A stretch of 64,000 bases of DNA from Ningiella ruwaisensis. Its GTDB lineage: Bacteria; Pseudomonadota; Gammaproteobacteria; Enterobacterales; Alteromonadaceae. The stretch is from NCBI RefSeq assembly GCF_004798935.1, contig NZ_RAHT01000002.1, forward strand, positions 496,001 through 560,000, read 5' to 3'. Below are positions 18,686 to 27,565 of the stretch, in pieces (position 1 is the stretch's first letter; every line of letters begins with the position of its first letter). Under the pieces are notes generated by a model, which did no database searches, had not been told where the DNA came from, and saw only the letters and a list, made by a program, of their open reading frames with translations. A program made the translations under genes and the position numbers.

Positions 18686-18757
18686 TTCTTACACCACTTC
18701 TTACACCATTTCTTACACCATTTCTTACACCAGTTCTTACACCAGTTCTTACACTAC
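18686..18757. repeat. Six tandem 12-bp repeats encoding FLHH/FLHQ
   Basis: Six direct units of TTCTTACACCAN (18686-18697, 18698-18709, 18710-18721, 18722-18733, 18734-18745, 18746-18757), with variation only at the last bases of each unit. A degenerate seventh copy precedes them. Twelve is a multiple of three, so the run stays in frame with the downstream transglutaminase-like gene and would read FLHH, FLHH, FLHH, FLHQ, FLHQ, FLHY if translated. It lies upstream of the more plausible signal-peptide start at 18779, so it may instead be a 5' leader sequence. Confidence 0.9.
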
Positions 18758-18778
18758 TTAAGAATACGCTTTAAAAAA

Positions 18779-19729
18779 ATGTCAGTTTTTACAAGTTTAG
18801 GTTGTTTAGTTTTTCTTTGTATCAGTATGGCGTTTAAGGTCAACGCCAAGCAGCTAGCGTTTTCGTCAACTTCGGTGCCTGAAGGTCAGTCTTTTAACTA
18901 CACATGGAAGCGAGAGGATACTGAATACAATTTGTCATTTACGCTTGATACTGAGGCTTTTAAGCGAATGCCCTCTTCTTCAGCCGCGTTTAGCAACGCC
19001 TTGATGCAGCGAGAAATTGAAATTGCCTTGCTGAAATACGCACAAAATCTCGACCCGCGCGAGGCAAAAGTCGATATCAAGCGTGTAGGAAAGAATTTGC
19101 AGTATGGTGTCTCAAGCCGCAACGAAGAAAAGGCAAGGGACATCATGAAAGCGCTTGATGAAGCTGGCAATCAAGCAAAAGCTGACTACTTCAAGCGCTC
19201 TTATTTTACTAAATATTCAGGTCCAAGCGGCGCTGATGCGGTTAAACAGGACCATGTGAGATATGCGAAAGAAAGTGCAGATGCATTAATGCCTGTTGTT
19301 GAGGCCATTAAAACCATACAAGATAATGCCAATGATGCTCGCGAGTTCATAGAGATTGCGCTTAGCTGGATGCAGAGCATTCCGTATGATGTGATGGAAA
19401 ATCGTCTAAGTTCAAACGGTGCGGGCTTTGTTTCCCCCAAAGATTTGTTGCTTCAAAACCAGGGAGATTGTGACAGTAAGGCAACCTTTTTGGCTGCACT
19501 TTTGCAAGCCTATAACCAAGGCGTGAAGCAAAACATGGTGCTGTTGCCAGAGCATGCGCTTTTAGCGGTTGCGCTTAATCCTCAGCCTAATGACGAGTTT
19601 ATTACACACAAAGGGCTTACTTACATCTTGCTTGAAGCAGCCGGTCCTGGCTATTTTGCAGTAGGAGAAGCCTCTGACTCAACCTTGCTTAAAATTCGTA
19701 ATCGACAGTACACCTTAGAACAAATGTGA
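18779..19729 (+). CDS. Exported transglutaminase-like cysteine protease-fold protein
   Basis: The frame is open from 18518. I choose the ATG at 18779 because it begins a good signal peptide (MSVFTSLGCLVFLCISMAFKVNA) and gives 316 residues. A longer start would add the FLHH repeats. The C-terminal half has transglutaminase-like features: the cysteine of QNQGDCDSKATFLAALL (C231) and the histidine of LLPEHALLAVAL (H259), with SWMQSIPYDVMENRLSSNG upstream as in bacterial transglutaminase-like (BTLCP-type) proteins. It is probably periplasmic or secreted. The substrate is unknown. The frame overlaps the cysG 3' end if the longest form is used. Confidence 0.75.
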   Translation: MSVFTSLGCLVFLCISMAFKVNAKQLAFSSTSVPEGQSFNYTWKREDTEYNLSFTLDTEAFKRMPSSSAAFSNALMQREIEIALLKYAQNLDPREAKVDIKRVGKNLQYGVSSRNEEKARDIMKALDEAGNQAKADYFKRSYFTKYSGPSGADAVKQDHVRYAKESADALMPVVEAIKTIQDNANDAREFIEIALSWMQSIPYDVMENRLSSNGAGFVSPKDLLLQNQGDCDSKATFLAALLQAYNQGVKQNMVLLPEHALLAVALNPQPNDEFITHKGLTYILLEAAGPGYFAVGEASDSTLLKIRNRQYTLEQM

Positions 19730-19923
19730 GCCTCACTGTTTTTTATTCAGCGTATATAAACATGCATAGAAAATTAAAGCGCTGAAACATTTTGTAAACA
19801 TTTGTCCTACCCATTATTGTAATCAGCCTCTCTAAAGTCTTGCTCCCCTCACACAATCCCATTATTGTTAAGGTTTAAGATGCGTCGAAGCTGTTTTGAA
19901 ACTGCCTTAGCGCATGGCGTTTT

Positions 19924-20090
19924 TTATCCTCTGCTGACCAGATACAAGGCGTTAAGGCAAGGGGAAGCAAGTTTGAAAGCGTCGAAATCATGGATGATTT
20001 CGTCGAGCGCCCATGGATGGGTTCACAGCGTCTTTCAAATTTGCTTCCCCCTGCCTTAATTTGCCGCAGTCTTTGGTCGGCAGAGGATAA
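19924..20090. repeat. Composite inverted-repeat element A
   Basis: A 167-bp structure. The outer arms (19924-19979 and 20032-20090) are inverted copies of each other. The inner 26 bp of each arm (19954-19979 with 20032-20057) differ at two positions, and the outer ends match through TTATCCTCTG. Between them is a core with two small hairpins: a perfect 18-bp palindrome at 19984-20001 (GAAATCATGGATGATTTC) and a 12-bp palindrome at 20010-20021 (CCCATGGATGGG), joined by GTCGAGCG and closed by CAGCGTCT. The core matches those at 44741-44918 (inverted) and 55944-56100, while the arms do not. No protein-coding content is credible. It sits 37 bp upstream of the amidohydrolase ATG. Confidence 0.88.
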
Positions 20091-20127
20091 ATATAGCGTT
20101 TTCACCGCTCTAATAAACATAATAAGA

Positions 20128-23100
20128 ATGAATATGAAACGACGACAGTTATGGACAAAATTAAGTATTTTCGCAATAGCTTCCAGCATAAGTTTTTCAA
20201 ATATTGCACAAGAATCTATTGATACAAGTAGCGAAGAAACAGCAGAGTCTCCACATGAAAACTGGGATGTGCTTAATCCGCCTATGGCGCTAAATCGCAT
20301 TAATATTTCTACTGATGAAACCACATGGTCAAGCCTTGATATCACACCAGACGGTAAGCACTTCGTGTTTGATATGCTTGGCGATATTTTTATTGTGGAT
20401 AGTGAAGGTGGACAAGCAAAAGCGCTGACGCAAGATTTTGCGTGGAACATTCACCCTTCGGTGAGTCCGGACGGCAAAAAAGTCGCTTTCATTTCTGACC
20501 GGGATGGGCTGTCAAACGCATGGGTGATGCATATTGATGGAAGCAATCTAAGACAGGTTACCAATGAAAAGAAAAATTTGATCCATGCACCTAAATGGTC
20601 ACCTGATGGCGAGTATTTAGTCGTTACAAAAGGTATCGTTTCGTCAAGGAGTATTCCTGCCGGCGAAATATGGCTATATCATCATTCAGGCGGAAGCGGT
20701 ATTGCCATCAAAGAGCGCGAAAATGGCAAAGTTGAACAGCAAAATATTGCAGATCCCGCCTTTTCACCAGACGGACGCTACATTTACTTTACCCACGATA
20801 TTTCGCCAGGCTCTCAGTTTGAATATAATCGCGATCCACTTAAATCCATCTTTGCAATTACCCGCTATGACCGGGAAACCGGCGAAGAAGAGCGCTTTAT
20901 AAGCGGCACTGGTGGTGCAGTTGTCCCTACCCCTTCACCGGATGGCAAATACCTTGCATTTATCCGGCGCGTTAAAAACAAAACGGCCTTATTTTTAAAA
21001 GAATTGGATACGGGCCTTGAAAAGCCGCTCTTTTTAGAACTTGAAAGAGATATGCAGGAAGGCTTTGGTACAGAAGGCTACTTTGCCTATTTTGACTGGA
21101 CTCCAGACAGCGATGCTATTATTTTTTGGACGGGCGGTAAATTCCACCGGCTCGATATAGCAGATAAATCGCTTACCACACTCGATGTAAAGGTAAATAC
21201 TGAGCTTCAGTATGCTGATGCGCTGCGCTTTGAAGTTGATGTTGCCCCCGATGAATTTGAGGTTAAAGCCATACGTTGGGCACAGCGCTCACCCGATGGC
21301 GAATCAGTGCTGTTTCAAGCCTTGGGCAAGCTTTATGTAAAAGATATCGCGTCAGGAAAAGTAAAACGCCTTACCAGGCAAAATGAACACGATGAATACT
21401 ACCCGCGCTATTCACAGGATGGAAAGCAAATTGTTTATACCACCTGGCATGATCAGGAGCTAGGCAGCATACGCATTGTTTCTGCTCGCGGTGGCAAAGG
21501 GAAAGTAGTCAGTACCGAACCCGGTCATTACATTGAACCAAGCTTTTCAACTGATGCAAAGCTTATTGCCTATCGAAAAGTCACCGGTGGTTACCTGCTA
21601 GACCCGACCTATTCTACCGAGCCTGGTCTTTACGTACTCAATCTTGATAAAGAAACGACCACTCGTATTGCCAAAAGTGGCATCGAACCGCATTTTGGTT
21701 ACTCAAACACAGGTACAACTAACACACGTGTTTATTTTACCGAAAGCAAATTTAATGGTTACCCTGAAACCCAGTTCGTAAGTGTAAACCTGGCAGGAGA
21801 AGATAAAAAAGTACATCTCGATGGAGGGGATAAAGTCAGTGAGTATCGCCTTTCACCTGACGGGAAGTTTGTCGCGTTTGTTCATCAATATAACACCTAC
21901 GTTATGCCGTTTACCGAAGTGAGCAAAACGCTGAGTATCGGACCAGATGCTACTGTGCTGCCGGTCAAACAGCTTTCTGCCCGTGCAGGGAACTACATGA
22001 CGTGGCGCGATAATAGCAACACTGTCGGATGGTCTCACGGGCCTCGTTACTTTGAACGTAGCTTAGACAAAGCCTTTGCGTTTTTAAATAAAGAAGCCGG
22101 CGATGCTGATAGTCAGTTGCCTGAGCCTGTTACAGAAGGAATTTCGCTTTCATTTACACATGAATTTGACCGCCCGGACCAAGTTACTGTATTAAAAGGC
22201 GGTACGCTTGTGACCATGCGCGATGCGAACAATCAACAAGAAGTGATTGAAGATGCCGTGGTGCTAATTGAAGGCAATCGTATCAGTGCCATAAGCACGC
22301 TTTCTGAATTGGATAATCTTGATATCCCCAGCGATGCTTTAACCTTGGATACCAGCGGTAAAACCATTATCCCGGGTTTAATAGATGCGCACGCTCATGG
22401 CGCACAAGGGAGCAATGAAATTATCCCACAACAAAACTGGGAACAATTTTCCAACCTTGCCTTTGGGGTAACCACCATTCACGATCCCTCAAATGATACG
22501 ACAGAAATTATGGCCGCAGCTGAGCTTCAGCGAGCAGGCGGTTTTGTAGCACCGCGTATATATTCAACTGGGACAATTTTGTATGGCGCTGAGGCGCTGG
22601 GTTACAAAGCAATTATCAATAATTACGACGATGCGTTTTACCATGTACAAAGATTAAAAGACTTGGGGGCCATTTCAGTCAAAAGCTATAACCAGCCTCG
22701 TCGCGATCAGCGTCAGCAAGTGCTTGTAGCCGCACAGAAGCAAAGTATGATGGTAATGCCCGAGGGCGGCGGCAAGCCTCAACAAAATATGTCGATGCTG
22801 GTCGATGGTCATACAGGATTGGAGCATAATCTTGCTATTCCAAGAGGCTACGACGATTTAACTCAACTGTGGCAAGCAACTCAATTTGGCTATACCCCAA
22901 CATTTGTCGTGGCCTTTGGCGGGCTGATGGGCGAAGAATATTTTTACGACCGTACAGAGGTATGGAAGAACGAGCGCTTAATGCGTTACGTGCCCCACTT
23001 TTTAGTAGATGGTCGCTCTATCCGTCGGCCTACTGCGCCTGATAATCAATACAATCATATTGAAGTAGCTAAATACGCCAAACATCTTCGCGATAGAGGA

Positions 23101-23508
23101 GTGCGCGTGATGATTGGTGCCCATGGTCAACGGGAGGGCTTGGGCGCACATTGGGAGCTATGGATCATGCATCAAGGTGGATTTACACCCTGGGAAGCCA
23201 TTCGAGGGGGAACCATTGACGGCGCTATCCATTTAGGGATGGACAAAAGCATTGGCAGCATTGAAGTAGGTAAATTAGCCGACATGGCGATTATTGATGG
23301 TGATGTACTCAGTGACATCAAACGCAGTGAGTACGTCACGCATACTATTATCAATGGACGGGTGTTTGAAACAGCCACGATGAATGAACTAGGCAGTAAA
23401 AATACGCGTAAACCATTTTTCTTTGAGGCCAATAACCAGATGTTTATGCCAGAAGAAACGCGCATACAGATGGAAGAAAAAGCCCAGCGTTATCATTGGG
23501 TGCATTAA
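20128..23508 (+). CDS. Secreted TolB-propeller amidohydrolase
   Basis: A 1126-residue exported protein. The start at 20128 (MNMKRRQLWTKLSIFAIAS) gives a signal peptide ending near residue 30; the longer frame runs through a palindromic element. Residues about 50-680 are WD40/TolB-like PD40 blades (LDITPDGKHFVFDM, PSVSPDGKKVAFISDRDG, PKWSPDGEYLVV). The C-terminal amidohydrolase domain has the metal-binding IDAHAHG (H755, H757), VKSYN, HTGLEHN and EVGKLADMAIID. The position that usually holds a GTD aspartate reads IGAHGQREGLGAHWE, as I recall for this propeller-fused subfamily. Probably a periplasmic or outer-membrane-associated peptidase or amidase; the substrate is unknown. The tricorn-like S41 gene follows after 71 bp. 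Confidence 0.88.
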   Translation: MNMKRRQLWTKLSIFAIASSISFSNIAQESIDTSSEETAESPHENWDVLNPPMALNRINISTDETTWSSLDITPDGKHFVFDMLGDIFIVDSEGGQAKALTQDFAWNIHPSVSPDGKKVAFISDRDGLSNAWVMHIDGSNLRQVTNEKKNLIHAPKWSPDGEYLVVTKGIVSSRSIPAGEIWLYHHSGGSGIAIKERENGKVEQQNIADPAFSPDGRYIYFTHDISPGSQFEYNRDPLKSIFAITRYDRETGEEERFISGTGGAVVPTPSPDGKYLAFIRRVKNKTALFLKELDTGLEKPLFLELERDMQEGFGTEGYFAYFDWTPDSDAIIFWTGGKFHRLDIADKSLTTLDVKVNTELQYADALRFEVDVAPDEFEVKAIRWAQRSPDGESVLFQALGKLYVKDIASGKVKRLTRQNEHDEYYPRYSQDGKQIVYTTWHDQELGSIRIVSARGGKGKVVSTEPGHYIEPSFSTDAKLIAYRKVTGGYLLDPTYSTEPGLYVLNLDKETTTRIAKSGIEPHFGYSNTGTTNTRVYFTESKFNGYPETQFVSVNLAGEDKKVHLDGGDKVSEYRLSPDGKFVAFVHQYNTYVMPFTEVSKTLSIGPDATVLPVKQLSARAGNYMTWRDNSNTVGWSHGPRYFERSLDKAFAFLNKEAGDADSQLPEPVTEGISLSFTHEFDRPDQVTVLKGGTLVTMRDANNQQEVIEDAVVLIEGNRISAISTLSELDNLDIPSDALTLDTSGKTIIPGLIDAHAHGAQGSNEIIPQQNWEQFSNLAFGVTTIHDPSNDTTEIMAAAELQRAGGFVAPRIYSTGTILYGAEALGYKAIINNYDDAFYHVQRLKDLGAISVKSYNQPRRDQRQQVLVAAQKQSMMVMPEGGGKPQQNMSMLVDGHTGLEHNLAIPRGYDDLTQLWQATQFGYTPTFVVAFGGLMGEEYFYDRTEVWKNERLMRYVPHFLVDGRSIRRPTAPDNQYNHIEVAKYAKHLRDRGVRVMIGAHGQREGLGAHWELWIMHQGGFTPWEAIRGGTIDGAIHLGMDKSIGSIEVGKLADMAIIDGDVLSDIKRSEYVTHTIINGRVFETATMNELGSKNTRKPFFFEANNQMFMPEETRIQMEEKAQRYHWVH

Positions 23509-23579
23509 TTTGAAAACCGGGTTTAAAAATTGGCTTTAAAAATTAAAAAATTAAAAAATTTACGACAGCAAGGTAAGTT

Positions 23580-26500
23580 ATGAAGTTACTCGCAAGCAGT
23601 TTATTTGGGCTTTTCGCAAGCCTGTCTTTTGCAGTTAGCGCGCAAAGCGTGATTCAGGAGTCCTCTCCATTGATTTTAGAGACAGAGGTAAGCCCAAATG
23701 GGGAGCATATCGCTTTTAGCTATCAAGGTGATATATGGACGGTACCGATAGCAGGAGGCCGCGCCGATCGGCTTACCGTTCATGAAGGTTATGACGGCGC
23801 ACCCGTTTGGTCGCAAGATGGCAGCAAAATTGGCTTTAGCAGTGACCGCTTTGGTAACCAGGATATTTTTGTGATGCCAAAGGACGGTGGACGTCCACAG
23901 CGGCTTACCTATCACTCTGCAAATGACGCAATTTCAAGCTTCACTCCCTCAGGCGACATCCTCTTTAATAGTCGCCGCACCTATGCGCAAGTTGAGCGGG
24001 AGTGGGAAATCCTGTCGGTGAGCGGTGATGGCAAGCGCACTGAATCTCGATTTATGGATGCATTGGGTTTTGAAGCTCGCCTATCTCCTGACGGTAAAAA
24101 AGTAGCCTTTGTTCGCGGTACGAATCGCATCGCACGTGAGGCTTACCAGGGACCGGCCAATCGCGATATTTGGATTTACGATATCGCCAAAGATGAGTAC
24201 CAGCAGCTTACTGACTTTGACGGCAATGACTTTATGCCAAAATGGTCGGGGAACAATAGTTTGTATTTTATCTCGGCCAGAGACGGGAAATACAATGTGT
24301 ATCACACGCCTTCGGTTGATGCGCGACGACCAAAGTTTGAAAAAATCACCAATGAAGAGCGCTTTGGTGTTAACCATTTTAGCCTTACGTCAAACAATGC
24401 TGACGAAAGCGGCATACTCGTCTATCAGGCAGGTGACAAAGTTTACCGCCAGCCACTTGCAGGCAAAGCCGCCGACAAACAGCTCATCAATATCAATGTT
24501 GCTTCCGATTTTCGATTTGATCCGGTAGTTGCAAAAACCATGACCAACGAGGTAGACGAGTATGCCGTTTCACCAAATGGCAAACTAAGCGCCTACGTGA
24601 TCCGCGGCGATATTTATGTCACAAGAAATGATAAAGAAGACAAACGAAGTGTAAGACTTACTGAGGGTCCAGAGCGCGATAGAGATTTAGCATGGCTTAA
24701 CGATAATGCCTTGGTGTTTGTTTCAGACATAAACGGACAAAACGATCTCTTTTTACTTACCTCCGATGATGAATCAGATAAAAACCTGTTTACTTCACTT
24801 AAACATAAAGTAACTGCAATCACTGATTCTCAGGCTGAAGAGTTTGATCCCGTTGTTTCTCCTGATGGCAAAAAGATTGCCTTTCGCCAAAACCGAGGCA
24901 TTTTGCGTACGTCTGGAATAAGCGAAAGCGGACAGCTTGTAGGCGTTACAACACTGCTAGACGGCTGGGATATTCCCTCGCGTGTGTCTTGGTCACCCGA
25001 TAGCAACTGGCTTGCTTATTCACTTTCGGATTTAAACTTTAACGAAGAAGTGTATATACATGCAGCGGATAATTCCAAAAAGCCGGTAAACATAAGCATG
25101 CACCCTAAGTATGACAGTAATCCGGTATGGAGCCCTGATGGTAGTAAGCTTGGCTTTGTTTCAATGCGCAATAACGGCGACTACGACATTTGGTTTGCGT
25201 GGTTGACCGAAGAGGATTTTCAGCGTTCTAAAGAGGAGTGGCGTCGCAAAGAATTCATGAAGGACGACGCACCCAAAAACAAAAAAGCAAAATCGGAAAA
25301 AGACGATGTCGAGAGCGATGATACAGAAAATAGCGAAGATGCTGACGAAAAAGCAGAAGCAGTAGAAGCCATTAAAATTGATTTTGACGGCATCTATAGG
25401 CGTCTTGAACAAGTCACTTCATTTGCAGGCAATGAAACGCAAATGCTGTTTAGCAAAGACGGTGAGCATATTTATTACGCCACTGGCGGAGCAGGTCGTC
25501 AAAACTTTGAAGCTGAGCAAAATCTTTACAAAATTAAATGGGATGGCGAGGATAAAAAAACCGTTATCGGTAATGACGGTGAAGTTCGTCAACTCATTTT
25601 AGAAAGCTCGGGTAAAAATCTTTTTGCCTTAACCAAAGGCGGCAGAATTAATCAGATTTCTACCAAAGATGATAAGGTCACGGCGCTTAACGTAAGCTCT
25701 CAAGTCAAAATTGACCACGCCCAGGAGCTGGCCCAGATTTTTGATGAAGGCTGGCGCGCACTTAACGCAGGTTTTTACGACCCACAGTTTCATGGTCAGG
25801 ACTGGGAAGCCTTAAAAGCAAAATATCGCCCCCTGGCATTAAAAGCCTCTACCAAAGAAGATTTTCAATACATCTTTAATTTGATGCTTGGACAGCTTAA
25901 TGCCAGTCACATGGGTATGTTTAGAGGAGAAAATCAGAAACAAACCCAGCGTCAGCGCACAGGTTTACTTGGAATTGAGGGTAAGCCCACCAGTGAAGGC
26001 TTTGAAGTGCTATCAGTGCTTTCAGATAGTCCGGCAGACAGAGTGGAAAGTCAGCTTCAGGCGGGTGATGTGATAACAGCGGTCAATCAAACCAGCGTAA
26101 GTGACCGCAACTTCTACTCAACGCTTATCGATACAATAAATACGCCAGTGCTACTGAACGTCATTCGCTCAGGTGAAAACAGAGAATTGGTGATTTGGCC
26201 GACAGATTCATTAAGTGATGCACTTTATGATGCCTGGGTTGATGAACGTCGACGCCTGACCGAGAAATACTCAGATGGCAAGCTAGGGTATTTGCATATC
26301 AGAGGCATGAACTGGTCAAGCTTTGAGAGATTTGAACGAGAGCTCATGGCAGCCGGATACGGCAAAGAAGGGATTGTAATAGACGTGCGCTACAATGGTG
26401 GTGGCTGGACAACCGACTATTTGATGGCAGTACTTAATGTACAACAGCATGCCTATACCATTCCTCGAGGCGCTACGGATGATATAAATAAGAATCACAA

Positions 26501-26876
26501 ACGCTTTAGAGAAAACTATCCTTTTGCAGAGCGTCTACCGCTTTCAGCATGGACAAAACCGTCTATAGCCATGAGCAACGAAAATAGCTATTCAAATGCA
26601 GAAATTTTCTCTCATGCTTACAAAGCCCTCGGGATAGGCAAATTGGTAGGTAGACCAACTTTCGGCGCGGTGATATCTACCGGCGCTTATGGATTAGTTG
26701 ATGGCTCTATTGTACGCATGCCGTTTAGAGGGTGGTGGGTAAAAGAAAGCGGCGAAAACATGGAGCGCGTGCCGGCGAAACCCGATATTGAGGTATTCAA
26801 TCCACCGGCCTATAAGGCTAAAGGGGTAGATCCTCAGCTTAAAAGAGCGGTAGATGAATTACTTAAATCAATCTAG
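23580..26876 (+). CDS. Tricorn-like S41 family peptidase with TolB propeller
   Basis: A 1098-residue exported protease. It has a signal peptide (MKLLASSLFGLFASLSFAVSA), then TolB/PD40 propeller blades (VSPNGEHIAFSYQGDIW, PVWSQDGSKIGFSSDRFG). An acidic Lys/Glu/Asp-rich linker follows around residues 560-600. After it come a tricorn C1-type helical domain (DEGWRALNAGFYDPQFHGQDW), a PDZ domain (GFEVLSVLSDSPADRVESQLQAGDVI) and the S41 core with VIDVRYNGGGWTTDYL and the nucleophile region NENSYSNAEIF (serines 1003 and 1005). Domain order matches archaeal tricorn protease. It probably degrades peptides in the periplasm. It is likely co-transcribed with the preceding amidohydrolase. Confidence 0.92.
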   Translation: MKLLASSLFGLFASLSFAVSAQSVIQESSPLILETEVSPNGEHIAFSYQGDIWTVPIAGGRADRLTVHEGYDGAPVWSQDGSKIGFSSDRFGNQDIFVMPKDGGRPQRLTYHSANDAISSFTPSGDILFNSRRTYAQVEREWEILSVSGDGKRTESRFMDALGFEARLSPDGKKVAFVRGTNRIAREAYQGPANRDIWIYDIAKDEYQQLTDFDGNDFMPKWSGNNSLYFISARDGKYNVYHTPSVDARRPKFEKITNEERFGVNHFSLTSNNADESGILVYQAGDKVYRQPLAGKAADKQLININVASDFRFDPVVAKTMTNEVDEYAVSPNGKLSAYVIRGDIYVTRNDKEDKRSVRLTEGPERDRDLAWLNDNALVFVSDINGQNDLFLLTSDDESDKNLFTSLKHKVTAITDSQAEEFDPVVSPDGKKIAFRQNRGILRTSGISESGQLVGVTTLLDGWDIPSRVSWSPDSNWLAYSLSDLNFNEEVYIHAADNSKKPVNISMHPKYDSNPVWSPDGSKLGFVSMRNNGDYDIWFAWLTEEDFQRSKEEWRRKEFMKDDAPKNKKAKSEKDDVESDDTENSEDADEKAEAVEAIKIDFDGIYRRLEQVTSFAGNETQMLFSKDGEHIYYATGGAGRQNFEAEQNLYKIKWDGEDKKTVIGNDGEVRQLILESSGKNLFALTKGGRINQISTKDDKVTALNVSSQVKIDHAQELAQIFDEGWRALNAGFYDPQFHGQDWEALKAKYRPLALKASTKEDFQYIFNLMLGQLNASHMGMFRGENQKQTQRQRTGLLGIEGKPTSEGFEVLSVLSDSPADRVESQLQAGDVITAVNQTSVSDRNFYSTLIDTINTPVLLNVIRSGENRELVIWPTDSLSDALYDAWVDERRRLTEKYSDGKLGYLHIRGMNWSSFERFERELMAAGYGKEGIVIDVRYNGGGWTTDYLMAVLNVQQHAYTIPRGATDDINKNHKRFRENYPFAERLPLSAWTKPSIAMSNENSYSNAEIFSHAYKALGIGKLVGRPTFGAVISTGAYGLVDGSIVRMPFRGWWVKESGENMERVPAKPDIEVFNPPAYKAKGVDPQLKRAVDELLKSI

Positions 26877-26893
26877 CGCGTTTATCGTTTAAT

Positions 26894-27565
26894 TTAAGAA
26901 CTTCTAAAGGCGACTGCGCTTAGCTCAGTCGCCTTATTTTTTGCAAATATCTGCACATCTTGATAAAAATCTGGAAACACATTCTCAAAGTGTTGAGCAT
27001 TATTTGATAAAAATGTCATTGCAGTTTTTCCAAATACCACTTCTTCAGATTTGTGTTCAAGCGCTCGGGCTTTCAGGCGTTTAGCCAAACGAGCCTCAAT
27101 GCTTGCAAGCGCTCGCTCAACTGCATCGATTTTTTTATAGTCTTCTAACCACCGATACTCAATGAGACTCGCTTTTACCTGAATAAAGCGCTTGCTTAGT
27201 TTTAAGCTATCTTGTTTATCAAAACCGAACATCGGATCTTCCAATTCACTGTAAAAGGCATCCAGCATGCTTTGCATACTGTGTGTAGCTAGCGCGTTCC
27301 AGCATTTGCAAAGAAGATGATCAAAATACACATCAATAACAATGCCTGAAACTCGGCGCAAATCGTCTGGAAATTTACGTTTTAGCACCATAACTAAAGG
27401 ATGTGCATCTGTGTATGCATCTATTTTACGATGTAAAAGAACGCCCCTGGCAATTTCATCCGGTAAGTCCCTGTATTGACTACCCTTCACAAAATCGCCC
27501 ATAAAATTACCAAGCTTGCTGCTATTGGCAGTATGGGCAAGATGAATATGCGCAAGATAGTTAAT
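26894..27565 (-). CDS. acpH: ACP phosphodiesterase AcpH, apparent ATT start
   Basis: Acyl-carrier-protein hydrolase family (DUF479), removing phosphopantetheine from holo-ACP. The first ATG in frame (27502) would cut off the family's N-terminus. The 21 codons before it read INYLAHIHLAHTANSSKLGNF, the counterpart of E. coli MNFLAHLHLA. No ATG, GTG or TTG occurs between the in-frame upstream stop and this segment. The ATT at 27565 follows AAGGA at six bases, so it is the likely initiator and gives 223 residues. Other conserved blocks are GDFVKG, LLHRKIDAYTDAHP and RRVSGIVIDVYFDHLL. A frameshifted upstream ATG is the alternative. The 3' end contains the terminator of the convergent S41 gene. Confidence 0.85.
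   Translation of the reverse strand: MNYLAHIHLAHTANSSKLGNFMGDFVKGSQYRDLPDEIARGVLLHRKIDAYTDAHPLVMVLKRKFPDDLRRVSGIVIDVYFDHLLCKCWNALATHSMQSMLDAFYSELEDPMFGFDKQDSLKLSKRFIQVKASLIEYRWLEDYKKIDAVERALASIEARLAKRLKARALEHKSEEVVFGKTAMTFLSNNAQHFENVFPDFYQDVQIFAKNKATELSAVAFRSS
26907..26942 (+). terminator. Rho-independent terminator of the S41 peptidase gene
   Basis: A 10-bp stem (26907-26916 with 26926-26935), nine-base loop and a T-rich tail ATTTTTT. It lies 31 bp beyond the S41 stop and wholly inside the last codons of the convergent acpH gene. Confidence 0.85.

Noticed and set aside
19875-20450. Minus-strand 191-codon frame across element A
   Set aside because: It spans the inverted-repeat element and the start of the amidohydrolase gene and has no coherent protein character.
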